DNA of 20,669 nt from Phoronis australis (Eukaryota > Phoronida > Phoronidae): NCBI GenBank assembly GCA_002633005.1, contig NMRA01001180.1, positions 21,832-42,500 of the forward strand, in the 5' to 3' direction. Shown here one piece after another: positions 1 to 8,604 of this stretch; positions within the stretch are counted from its first letter, which is position 1, and each line of letters opens with the position of its first letter. The notes under the pieces were generated by a model, which made no database searches, had not been told where the DNA came from, and worked only from the letters and a program-made list of their open reading frames with translations. Both the position numbers and the translations under genes were made by a program.

Positions 1-340
1 GTCCCACCTGTTTACCTGGTCGGAAGATTATTTCACAGAGAAATCACTTCTCCAAGGTAAACAGGCTGGAACATAAATTAAGGAAAAATCACTGAATGAA
101 GCATCACCTAGGAATAAACATTCACACTGCCAATATACCTGGTCGGAAGATCATTTCACATGGAAATCACTTCTCCAAGGTAAGCAGGCATGATTATAAA
201 TCAAGTTCAAAATGGACAGGATGAAGAATCGTCCCACCTGTTTACCTGGTCGGAAGATCATTTCACAGAGAAATCACTTCTCCAAGGTCAACAGGCATGG
301 ACAGTCATACCTGGTTGGAACATCATTTCACACACACATC
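1..340. repeat. cluster of imperfect palindromic repeat units
   Basis: Four related units share the core TACCTGGTCGGAAGATCATT, starting at 13, 136, 243 and 308 (the last is partial and diverged). The fullest units (7-65 and 237-295) are foldbacks. The left arm begins CCTGTTTACCTGGTCGGAAG, and the right arm ends CTTCTCCAAGGTAAACAGG, which is close to its reverse complement. The centre is about 10 bases near TTTCACAGAGAAA. Unit 2 has kept the core and right arm but lost the outer left arm; unit 4 has mainly the left arm. Spacing is irregular (123, 107 and 65 bp), so this is not a simple satellite. No coding potential is seen. The units could be miniature foldback elements or a structured regulatory repeat. 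Confidence 0.75.
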
Positions 341-410
341 ATAAAAAGGCAAGATGACAAAATCACCTAAAGTTTAGCAGCGAAAAATCGCAACCAATTG
401 TTATGGACAA

Positions 411-498
411 GTACCAAAAATAAGAAAAAAAATAAGCAGTTTTTATAAAAAAATATAGGTAACTACCAAAAATTAAGCAGCTTTTATAAAAAAACTTG
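411..498. repeat. short direct duplication, AT-rich
   Basis: The string ACCAAAAAT followed by AAGCAG(T/C)TTTTATAAAAAAA occurs twice, first at about 412-458 with extra A-rich sequence inserted and again at about 464-497. This is a local duplication in an A/T-rich stretch just beyond the stop codon of the small minus-strand reading frame. No function is apparent. Confidence 0.6.
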
Positions 499-511
499 TT
501 TGCCAACCCTT

Positions 512-838
512 TTAACATTTGTGTGTATTACCCAACTTGTTTTTAATAGCTTCCAATCTTCGCTTCAGAACTGTGTCCTCCATGAACTGAATATATAGTG
601 GATCACAATGGTAATTCACTTTTTTCTGAACACTCGTGTATAACGGGGTGCTTTCGTTATCAGACTGGGAAGAACAGGTAGCTGATGATGTGTCAGATGT
701 AGAAGAGTTATCCGGACACGAAGAAAATGCGCAGTTGCACCTGTGTTTTTTTTGTCTATTCTTCGCTCTCTTTTTTCGATTGGCTAATCGTCTATTTCTT
801 AGCATATTTTCTTTCTTGTGCCGACCCATGGTACATGC
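512..838 (-). CDS. terminal exon of a small basic protein, unrecognised
   Basis: On the minus strand a good 3' splice acceptor (TTTTATTTCAG, ending at 839) is followed after nine bases by an ATG at 829-827. The frame stays open to a TAA at 514-512, giving 105 residues. The first 30 or so are strongly basic (MGRHKKENML, then arginine/lysine-rich), followed by a Ser/Thr/Asp-rich stretch with several cysteines and a charged C-terminal helix (about residues 78-100). The open frame continues upstream to 913, but that part reads through the probable intron. I do not recognise the family. The basic start could be a nuclear localisation or nucleic-acid binding segment. No AATAAA lies close behind the stop. 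It could also be a chance open frame. Confidence 0.35.
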   Translation of the reverse strand, partial: ACTMGRHKKENMLRNRRLANRKKRAKNRQKKHRCNCAFSSCPDNSSTSDTSSATCSSQSDNESTPLYTSVQKKVNYHCDPLYIQFMEDTVLKRRLEAIKNKLGNTHKC

Positions 839-920
839 CTGAAATAAAATATTCTGTTTAATCCAGAACCACAGAGTAGTGCTGTTTCTGTTGCATACAC
901 TTTGTCCAAACAAAGAGGCA

Positions 921-1167
921 TTTATACCAAAACGTTCAAGATATATTTTTTTGCATCAAATAGCAACAGATGAGAAAAAGAGACAAATTCATTGTTTTAG
1001 GTATGATATTTTTTAACTAGAGAAAATCTATAAAAACATCACATCAACTGTGTTGTTTTTTGATGAAACTGATGTTAGTGCTTGCAATGCTTACTCAGAC
1101 GGATTACTGTCTACGAATGGCGTAGGTAAAAGCGTTCACGAACAGAACGCAGTTGGGCTAATGAATT
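921..1167. other. no feature recognised
   Basis: Intergenic AT-rich sequence. I see no reading frame, RNA or repeat that I can support. Confidence 0.4.
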
Positions 1168-1308
1168 GGCGGCGAAGCACGGAAAAAAGTGGGTAGAGGG
1201 CTTAGGCCCCCTGTCCTCCTGTGGTGCTCCGCCTATAGACCATGGGCGGCGCAGCACTGAAAAAGTGGGGGCTATAATCCCCCAGCTCCCTATGATGCGC
1301 CGCCCATG
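1168..1308. repeat. two adjacent GC-rich hairpins, probable small foldback element
   Basis: Hairpin 1 has a left arm GGCGGCGAAGCAC at 1168-1180 and an imperfect right arm GTGGTGCTCCGCC at 1221-1233. Hairpin 2 has CATGGGCGGCGCAGCA at 1241-1256 and TGATGCGCCGCCCATG at 1293-1308, 15 of 16 bases paired. Its inner foldback is TGGGGG...CCCCCA at 1266-1284. Both hairpins contain a GAAAAA(A)GTGGG loop segment, so they look like two copies of one unit. The GC content contrasts with the AT-rich surroundings. This resembles a palindromic miniature element; there is no coding sequence. Confidence 0.7.
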
Positions 1309-1397
1309 TTAAATGATGAGTGTAAACATACATGTAGGTTTGTTTGCATGTGGAATTGGGGGCAAGTTAACAATCAAAATTTAACAGTGGTTCAAAT

Positions 1398-1683
1398 GAC
1401 CAAATAGAGTTGAACAATTAATTATGCGATCAGATTCCCCTTTCCAAAGTTGCAAATCTCAATTTGAGTTCCTCAGCAGCGCTGCATTTTTATCAATTTA
1501 TATGAAGTTACAACTCATTTAAAATTGTGCAAGTTGAGTCATCATGTCATTCCTTACCCTATTAGGTCCCTGATAGGTTTTTCATCAATCACTGGAAAGT
1601 ATTGAACCTGAAAATTGATAAAAAGAAGTTATATGTATGTTTCATAACTCACGTTCATTATCATGATATCCAACTTGATANAA
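1398..1683. repeat. 286-bp tandem duplication, copy 1
   Basis: Aligns without gaps to 1685-1970, with 5 mismatches in 285 comparable bases (about 98% identity). It ends at the ambiguous base N1681 plus two bases. No reading frame or terminal repeats are seen, so it does not look like a transposon. A haplotype or assembly artefact is a real alternative to a true tandem duplication. Confidence 0.9.
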
Positions 1684-1684
1684 G

Positions 1685-1970
1685 GACCAAATAGAGTTGA
1701 ACAATTAATTATGCGATCAGATTCCCCTTTCCAAAGTTGCAAATCTCAATTTGAGTTTCTCAGCAGCGCTGCATTTTTATCAATTTATATGAAGTTACAA
1801 CTCATTTAAAATTGTGCAAGTTGAGCCATCATGACATTCCTTACCCTATTAGGTCCCTGATAGGTTTTTCATCAATCACTGGAAAGCATTAAACCTGAAA
1901 ATTGATAAAAAGAAGTTATATGTATGTTTCATAACTCACGTTCATTATCATGATATCCAACTTGATAGAA
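1685..1970. repeat. 286-bp tandem duplication, copy 2
   Basis: Second copy of the 1398-1683 unit, offset 287 bp. The mismatches are scattered substitutions with no indels. Sequence after 1970 is unrelated to sequence after 1684. Confidence 0.9.
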
Positions 1971-2744
1971 ATGTGAAGAGAAAGTGTAGATTTCCAATAA
2001 CAAAACAGGGTCAAAGAACCCTGGCAGAGGTTGAGCACCTATAAAGATTCTCCGATAAGAGATGTGAGTGGGGATGAGCTGCCAACTACAAACTGGGGTC
2101 AGCGGCGAGGCTATTTTGCCATCTGAGGTATTGCATCGGTTGGGTAATTAATGCTTTAGGCACCATCACATGGTTTCAGTTACTGTAGCAGATCTATTTA
2201 TGAGGTTTTTACTGGAGAAAGTTGGTGTTTTCTAACAATACGTTGTATCCAATTAGTTTCTGAAATTTAACTTCTCAGTAGCTCATCTCACTCCCGACCC
2301 ATTACCTCGGAGGAAATATCTAAAAGTGGGCACAATAAATTTACTTGTGAGATACTATTGAGCTGTGACAGCAGCTAATCTGATATTATTTGTTCGTATA
2401 ATATCCATGCACTCACAGATATTGAGGAGGTATTGCTTTAACAGTACGTGTTTGTACAGAAACAGGTTCGAAGGTATTGCTAGATAATCACGAGAAAACT
2501 GTCAAACTAACGAATGACAAGATTCACTTCCCTTGTAGACAGTAATCACTAGTTATGACATCTCATTTGCAGCATCAATTATTTAAAATCAATATACGAA
2601 AGAAAAAATTTATCATCATAGTTACACTACAAAATTACTTAGTCAATAATATCTCACCTTTTTAGCTGCCTGAGCTGACTCAAAAGAAAACTTATGTCCG
2701 GCCAAAATTGCAGTTTTCAGTGACTGTAATGAGAACCGCGCTGC
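1971..2744. other. intergenic, no gene recognised
   Basis: AT-rich sequence without a supported coding frame. On the minus strand a GTGAGA-type splice donor lies near 2653-2659, facing away from the promoter region. It could end a 5' UTR exon of a divergent gene, but no coding exon follows in this window. Confidence 0.35.
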
Positions 2745-3075
2745 ATGTATTTTGGCGGGACTTTAGAGAAATTGCGTAACACACATCTTCCCGCCATCCC
2801 GCTTCCAAAATACCATCTCATGCCTTGAAACAATTACAAGATCACCAATCACTTCACAGTACTCCAGCAATTGTTTATAATTGTCCAGCACTCGAATTTC
2901 CGTTCCGAGTAAGACACACCACGTGATTGGCGTAATGGGACACTTTCCTTGGTCTTGAATCCCGTTCAACGTTTCTGTTAATAATTGTCAGGCCGTGTTA
3001 TATAACAGAGCTGTCTTTGTTTTGCCCTCGAAGCATCTTGGGATGGTGTCTTTCTTTTTGACAGCCATCTTGTCT
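2745..3075 (+). promoter_or_regulatory. promoter-like region of the seven-exon gene
   Basis: Several recognisable animal promoter motifs are grouped here: an E2F-type site TTTGGCGGGA at 2751-2760; a second, inverted one TTCCCGCC at 2788-2795; a CCAAT box at 2845-2849; the E-box CACGTG at 2920-2925 joined directly to an inverted CCAAT (ATTGG) at 2926-2930; and a TATA-like TTATATAA at 2998-3005. A YY1-type GCCATCTT lies at 3064-3071. A start site about 30 bp after the TATA would be near 3030. The motifs are seen directly; that they act as the promoter is inferred from their position ahead of the gene. The E2F pair may also serve a divergent minus-strand transcript. Confidence 0.5.
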
Positions 3076-3194
3076 ATCATCATTCAAGGGTTAGTGTATT
3101 TTTGGTAAAATAATCCAGGCCAATCTAGCTAAAATCAAGTGTCATCTACACATGTGTCGATGTGAGAGAAAAGCTCATCACCTACAGAATCAAG
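3030..3194 (+). other. probable 5' UTR exon of the seven-exon gene
   Basis: Lies just after the TATA-like box and ends at a good donor (AATCAAG|GTAAAT at 3194/3195). A matching acceptor with a long pyrimidine-rich tract (TTTTCTCGTGTTGTAG) ends at 3817. The intervening 3195-3817 would be a 5' UTR intron and holds nothing else I recognise. The start near 3030 is only an estimate. Confidence 0.4.
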
Positions 3195-3904
3195 GTAAAT
3201 CATTATTTTGCTAAGTTTTACACTTACACCATGTCTTTGTAATTGTTAAACTTGGGATCTCGCTATCCCTTTATTTTAAGGCTCTAAGCGTGTTCTTTGT
3301 GTAAAGTAGCACAATTAATTAATTGTATTTTCTGACTACATGTATATCAGTATTTTCCCTGTGTTCCTGTGTGTTACAGCTCCGGGTATTTAGCGTGTTT
3401 TGTTGTGTTGCATTTTACTGAGTGCTAAGCGGGCGTTGCCCACAAGTTATTTTATTCTGTAGTAATGGCAACACTTAAATTTAGAGTTTGCTTTATTTAG
3501 GTTAAGACGATCCCTGAATATCTTCGTATGTACAAGATCACTTGGGCTAAAGTTGTGAGTTTCACATATTGTGTTTTCTATTAAATACGCAAATAATGTT
3601 CTTTGATAAATAACTTCCGACATGTCTGATATTATACTCTAGCCGATAGCTTGTTTTTATACATAATGTAGCATACATGTAGTCCTACATTGATATATTT
3701 TGACACATTATAGATATTTGATATTTTAGTCAACTTAGTCTTACATTTCTTTATTTTTGTGAATCCAATCTTACTCTTGGTTTTAGTCTTATGTTGCTTT
3801 ATTTTCTCGTGTTGTAGATTCACGGTTACTGCATCAGTGAATAATAAAGTCCTTTAAAGACAAACCCTCGTCATTTTATTCGAATACGCCGCGCAAAGTT
3901 AACA

Positions 3905-4177
3905 ATGTCGTCGCCAGAAACTTCAGACAACGATCTCCTCTCATCAACTCCCCGAGCCAGCCCGGAGAAGGACGGCACTGTCGGTACGTCAGGTATGCAC
4001 AGACAGAGGCCTGCGTTGCTTGGAAGGTTCACAGGCACTGCCAGTAACAGCACAGATAGTCGACGCACTTCATCGCCAGCTACCGTCAGCAGCGTGGAGT
4101 CAAATTCAGACTCGGACTTCAGTGACACACCCTGCAGCGGCAGTGTGGTTCGTTCCAGAACAGCAACTAAAAAGCAG
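3905..4177 (+). CDS. first coding exon: disordered Ser/Thr-rich N-terminus
   Basis: Ninety-one codons from ATG to the donor AAGCAG|GTGAGA, phase 0. The composition is dominated by Ser, Thr, Asp and Pro, with no cysteine pairs or hydrophobic segments (one Cys near residue 77), so it is probably unstructured and phosphorylatable. The open frame continues to 4252, but the strong donor and the in-phase next exon favour splicing at 4177. The exon also carries 5' UTR from 3818. Confidence 0.6.
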
Positions 4178-7100
4178 GTGAGAGGAAAACACATCTCCAA
4201 CTTCGTTGAAATTTCATCGGCTCTTGTAGTTGGCCGCAAGCTTGTGTTCTGAGAGTTGAGTTCAACCATCATGAAGGCTTTAATTCCAGTGCGGTACTGT
4301 TTGAGACCTATTTAGGCATCGGGATGCCCCCTCTCGGGATTATTTAGGGCGATTATTGTCTCACACGGGCCATGTTAAGCATATGATTTCATTTTTGAAG
4401 TTTGTATTAGCTCTTGAAGGTCAGATGAAGTACCGCTATCTTATATTTACAGAGGCTGAACAAATCATGGCCAGGTTCACAACACGAAAGATGTAAGTAC
4501 ATCGCAAGTTTTTAGTGCTGCCTCAGACAGTAAACACTTGTTTAGCGCAGTGCTCTGATGTGTAACCATAGACTATGGTGTAACCAACAAATGCAATATA
4601 TAGGCCTACTCACATTAGTAACGCAATACTACCTATATTGACCTACTCCTAATTCACTACACAGCAAGCCGTGCAAGTCTTGTTTTCATACAAATCACTT
4701 AATATACACTACTCAATAGTCTGTTTTGATGCGTTACGTGTGCTGTAGGCGTATGTGAAGCATGCTACAATTATTAGTTAATAATTGCAATAATTGAATG
4801 TTTAAGTAGATAGCCATTATATTAAAGACATTCATTTTTTATGATTTATAATTTTTGTCAGTATAGTTCAGGTATTATGCCACTCCCTGCTTTTGATCTA
4901 TTTCTTGTTTTTGTTTCCCACATGTAGCAAACAGAGAGTTGCTCGAAGAAATCCTTCGATCACAAAGTGCCATCCTGGATCGCCTGGAAAAACTGGAGGA
5001 GAAGCAAAAGAGCAGTCGAGGACATGATCACATTGTCGTCCCTCATGGCATAAGGGTAAATATACAGTGATTTGTTCACTTGTTTATAGGAACATCTAAC
5101 ATGTAAAGGGTGAAGAGTTATTTTTCTGTATTTTTTTTCAGATAGCGGTGAAAGACGGGTACAATGATGGCCTAAAGAGAGGTCTGTCGTGGGACTTAAA
5201 TGGGTACGTTCAATATGATCCAGAAACTTATTACATAGCTGAGGATATGAACTGGATATTTTTTTTATTCTTCACTGTCCACGAGATTTTTTCAAAAACT
5301 GTTTTAGGAAAAGGTGAATGTTAATTAAAGAACATCATTGTAATAAGTTACCATAAACAATGGTTAATTCTTTCGTAAAAATTCACTGCTGGTTCCATTG
5401 GGGTTTATGTCTCCTCTGACAGTAGGAAATAACTCATGACATTATTTGCAATGCATAGTAAGATACCTAATTGTACATTGTAAATATGATTATCATATAA
5501 GGTATTGTGATTTATTTCCTTTTGACACTCTTGATTGTAGTTACCGAACCGTCCTTAATTGGAATAAACAATACATGAATATGTTGTTATGGTTTTTCAT
5601 GGTATTTTTTTCAGAAAACCACACGGAGTTGAGAATGAGGTCATGTCGGGTCATGTTGATACATTTGTTAAAGGCCTACATGAGACTTCACAAGATGTGA
5701 TCAATTGTGAGTGGTTGATGAACATTTGTCACAACATATTATTTTAAATCAGCTGTCTGGCAAATCCTGCATGGACTAAGAGCAACAATAATTTCCAAGG
5801 ACTAGGTGGTGTACAGATCATTTATATCACATTTTCGATACAATTTGACAATGAACGTTATCAGCGTCTGCCTTTGAAAATTGTTATGTTAGCATGCAAC
5901 CTCAACAATTTCAATTTTGTTTCAGTCAAATATATTTATGTCTGAATTGGACACAACACAAGTTTACCACGGCATAAGATAATAGATTATGTACATGTAA
6001 TAATGCTGGTCAGTGAGTGACGCCATTGAGCTTTCTGAACATATGAATATTTCTGCGAACACACCTAAACCAATGACCTACAGAACCATTGGCCTGTAGT
6101 TCTACTGAACGTACTCATCTTTTGACATATTTCAGATCGTTCTCCAATGGAGGCGTGAATGTCACTTTCATGTTGAGCAGGAACAGTATAAAGTTCAAGA
6201 TTTTTATGCGCGGTGTCAATTGCTGTTTCATTATAGGTGCTATAGGACGGTACTTTAAAACAAAGAAACAAGAGGCGACATTGAAGCGGAACAACCAATA
6301 TGAAGCTTCAAAGATGAAGCGTGTTAAATACGAAAGGAAAAAGGAGGTAATCTTCAATTACAAGCTGTAATTTATTGTGAAATATTTTTGATGTCCAGTC
6401 AGTAAGTTACGTACTGTAAACATTTTCGTCTGCCACGTATGGCTGATTTTCTCAAATTAAAGATAGCAAAGAAAATTCAACCATACGCAAGTTATTGATG
6501 GAGCATCGAAAATTATTTTCTGATATCTATCAAATTTTCATTTAAGCAGAATCACTTTTATATGTCTTTTCGAAACTCTGAAAAACACTTCGGTCGTTGA
6601 GACTAACACTGTATAGCAACTTTCCAAGCGACATGAGAAACTCATTGAATGATACGTATCAGCAAGTCCCATCAATCCTCTTGTAGTTGATGATGTATTT
6701 CCATTGTATTAAGAAAATACCATTTAATATTTCCTAAGATGAAGCAGATGTACAAACCGTTCATGCATAGAAGTCTGTTATTTTTTGAAAATGTTATTCG
6801 TGGCTGAATTCAGTTTTTCAAACCCACCTGATAAGCCCATCTATTGAAATTTTAAATGTTCTTGTGAATTGCTAACAAAGTTGACCTCAAATTATACATG
6901 TATTTTATTTAAATGCCCCAAAACACCATTTTTCTGTTAAAAAAACACCACCCGTAGCCAATCAGTTGTCTGTTTGAAACACTTATGAAAGGGCACAACC
7001 AATTGCAGCACAGGTAATTGCGGTGTATACAAGTAAAATCATACACTTGCCACTTGTTTTCGTTGTGATAAATGAAGTAAGTAAAGAATGATGAAATATT

Positions 7101-7428
7101 TGTTCTTTTCTTTTTCCAGAAAGCGAAGAGACGTCTAAAAGTGCTGGACACAAAAAGTCATTGGCCTACAGAAAAGCGTGCGCAGATAAAACAACTACTA
7201 TCTGTGAAATTCACCTCCTCTGATGAGGAGGGAGAAACTGGTTTTGTTAGTCACCCGCCCTCATGGGCGAGTGAAAAATTTAACAAAGTGAAGGCATCCC
7301 TGGACAAAGCCTTCTTAGAGACTTGCTCCACAAAGTCTCGCAGACTGTTACAGAAGAGAACAATTGGAGCAGTCTCTGAGGCGGCCTGCCCTGAGATGCC
7401 TGAATGTCTTAACTGGGCAAAGAAATAA
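3905..7428 (+). CDS. seven-exon gene, 337-residue protein, possibly C14orf93-like
   Basis: Coding exons: 3905-4177, 4453-4492, 4928-5055, 5142-5203, 5615-5706, 6237-6346 and 7120-7428. All have GT..AG borders and the reading phases match throughout (1014 bases including TAA). Layout: a disordered Ser/Thr-rich N-terminus (1-91); a charged helix with heptad-like Leu/Glu/Lys spacing (about 106-130); a short globular-looking part (about 139-197); a very basic Lys/Arg segment after a CAIGRYF motif (about 198-243); and a C-terminal domain with SSDEEG, HPPSW and LDKAF motifs. The order of basic helix, S-D-E-E acidic turn, aromatic/proline segment and LD helix resembles, from memory, the C-terminal part of vertebrate C14orf93; this is inference, not a search result. 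It is likely nuclear given the basic stretches. The start has an AACAATG context and follows a probable 5' UTR exon. Confidence 0.65.
4178..7119 (+). other. introns of the seven-exon gene
   Basis: Introns are 4178-4452, 4493-4927, 5056-5141, 5204-5614, 5707-6236 and 6347-7119. Donors are GTGAGA, GTAAGT, GTAAAT, GTACGT, GTGAGT and GTAATC. Apart from the possible alternative acceptor at 6135/6136 I see no nested gene, RNA or transposon in them. Confidence 0.5.
7120..7428 (+). CDS. terminal exon with the conserved-looking C-terminal domain
   Basis: A strong acceptor (TTCTTTTCTTTTTCCAG) ends at 7119, and 102 codons follow to TAA at 7426-7428. The exon begins KAKRRLK, continuing the basic region of the previous exon. 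Next come a tryptophan-containing helix (HWPTEKRAQIKQLL), an acidic SSDEEGE turn, a SHPPSWASEKFNKVKASLDK segment and a basic KRTIG motif, and it ends CLNWAKK. The order basic helix, acidic S-D-E-E, aromatic/proline, LD helix, basic G motif is what suggests a conserved domain. Without alignment the family assignment stays tentative. Confidence 0.65.
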   Translation, partial: KAKRRLKVLDTKSHWPTEKRAQIKQLLSVKFTSSDEEGETGFVSHPPSWASEKFNKVKASLDKAFLETCSTKSRRLLQKRTIGAVSEAACPEMPECLNWAKK

Positions 7429-7485
7429 GTACATATGAAGATAAAAATTTCCAATATTTTTATTATTATTTTTTATTCCTATTAA

Positions 7486-7491
7486 AATAAA
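7486..7491 (+). terminator. polyadenylation signal AATAAA
   Basis: The hexamer lies 58 bases after the stop codon in a T/A-rich 3' UTR, a normal position for the seven-exon gene. A further AATAAA follows near 7563. Confidence 0.5.
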
Positions 7492-7499
7492 TACAGTAT

Positions 7500-7945
7500 A
7501 GTTTCAATTTTGTATCCTAGCCAAAATTTAGTCTTAATGTTGCTTTGTCAAACCTACTCCGAATAAAATTCATGTTTTATAAAACTGAAACAAAACCTTT
7601 TATCGAAAATCTGCAGCAGTTTTTCATTTCACAGGTGTAATTTAAACACGTTTGTGGTTTGGCATGTCAACTCTCCATTGAAAATTCGTGTTCCAAAGAT
7701 ATTTTGTGTTTTTTTGGAAAAATCCATGGGAAATAGGAATTACCAATAAATTAAATTTTTATGCCTTTTCGTATTCCCCTCTTAGTGCACATGCTAAGAA
7801 TACATGCATGTACGTTTTACATGATTTTAAGTACTTATTAAGAATTGGATCCTGTTTCCATAACCTTAAAGAGTTTAATTTGATCTGAATAGCCAACCAT
7901 AATTCAATATGACTTTGCTTTTGTATACTTTTTTCTTACGTTATT
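7500..7945. other. intergenic, no gene recognised
   Basis: AT-rich; the short open frames here have no coding character and no splice context. Confidence 0.4.
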
Positions 7946-7949
7946 ATCA

Positions 7950-8155
7950 TGCACGAACCCAGCCTTTATTATGGGGGGCTCGAATTCCCGATGTTGTGGA
8001 CCTTTTGTTAACAAAAGAGCGGGCGGACTAAAAAAAAACAAAATTTGCGCGTTTGCGCTATTTAGTGGACTCGTACTTTTTGTCTCTCGGGGGCGGATCA
8101 TTTTTTGCCCACTTTTGCCCCCCCTCCCCCCCTGGGTGCGCGCATGAGTTTTTAG
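7950..8155 (-). repeat. probable dispersed repeat with palindrome and poly-C tract
   Basis: This block is distinct from its surroundings. It has a GGGGGGCTCG stretch, a perfect 16-bp palindrome CTTTTGTTAACAAAAG at 8002-8017, an A-run, GC-rich TTTGCGCGTTTGCGC near 8044-8058, and a pyrimidine tract CCCCCCCTCCCCCCC around 8119-8133 ending in GGGTGCGCGCATGAG. The minus strand is open through much of it (7904-8281), but the translation is low complexity and I do not treat it as a gene. Boundaries are estimated from the change in composition. Confidence 0.45.
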
Positions 8156-8159
8156 GCTG

Positions 8160-8600
8160 CAAATGTATGTAGTGTATTTGTATAGCATTGGGGATAAGGC
8201 CGTCAGTATGTCAAAACACCATAATGCAATGTGAAAATTGTAGACTACTTTTTCAAAGACATGGAAAAGCATTTTGTTCATACATGTATCTTAATAATTT
8301 ATGTTGTGTATTAGGACCACTCATGTATATACAGCTTGGTACTGGTTCGGCACGCCTGTGTTATTTATGTCTCATCCTTGTATTGCTTCAATTTATAACG
8401 CTGTTAACTCTTGTTATGAACTCAGGTTTCAATTCTTTCTAACAAATTCGGTGGGTGTCGTGCTTAGCAAACTGACGTTGACCAGTCAACCATTTAGTCA
8501 CAAATGTAAAATACTGATGACACTGTCACTTAACTTGTGCATGATGTGTACACAAAATAAACTTATGAATTGCAAAAACGATGTTTTTAATTTACGTTTA
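8160..8600. other. intergenic, no gene recognised
   Basis: Overlapping short open frames in two plus-strand phases show no domain, splice signal or start context that I can support. Confidence 0.4.
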
Positions 8601-8604
8601 AAGT

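Noticed and set aside
1-340. CRISPR array
   Set aside because: Repeat units are long, palindromic, few and unevenly spaced, partial copies occur, and the DNA is eukaryotic.
2763-2969. 68-codon minus-strand open frame
   Set aside because: It overlaps the cluster of E2F, CCAAT and E-box motifs, has no splice context and shows no domain; treated as promoter DNA.
3871-4272. 133-codon minus-strand open frame opposite the first coding exon
   Set aside because: It is a shadow of the serine-rich exon; the plus strand has the donor, the phase match and the start context.
6065-6357. Minus-strand open frames across exon 6
   Set aside because: Shadows of the plus-strand exon and its intron; no independent support.
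7904-8281. 125-codon minus-strand open frame (GGRGGKSGQK...)
   Set aside because: It is the translation of a repeat with a G/C tract and A-run; low complexity, no domain.
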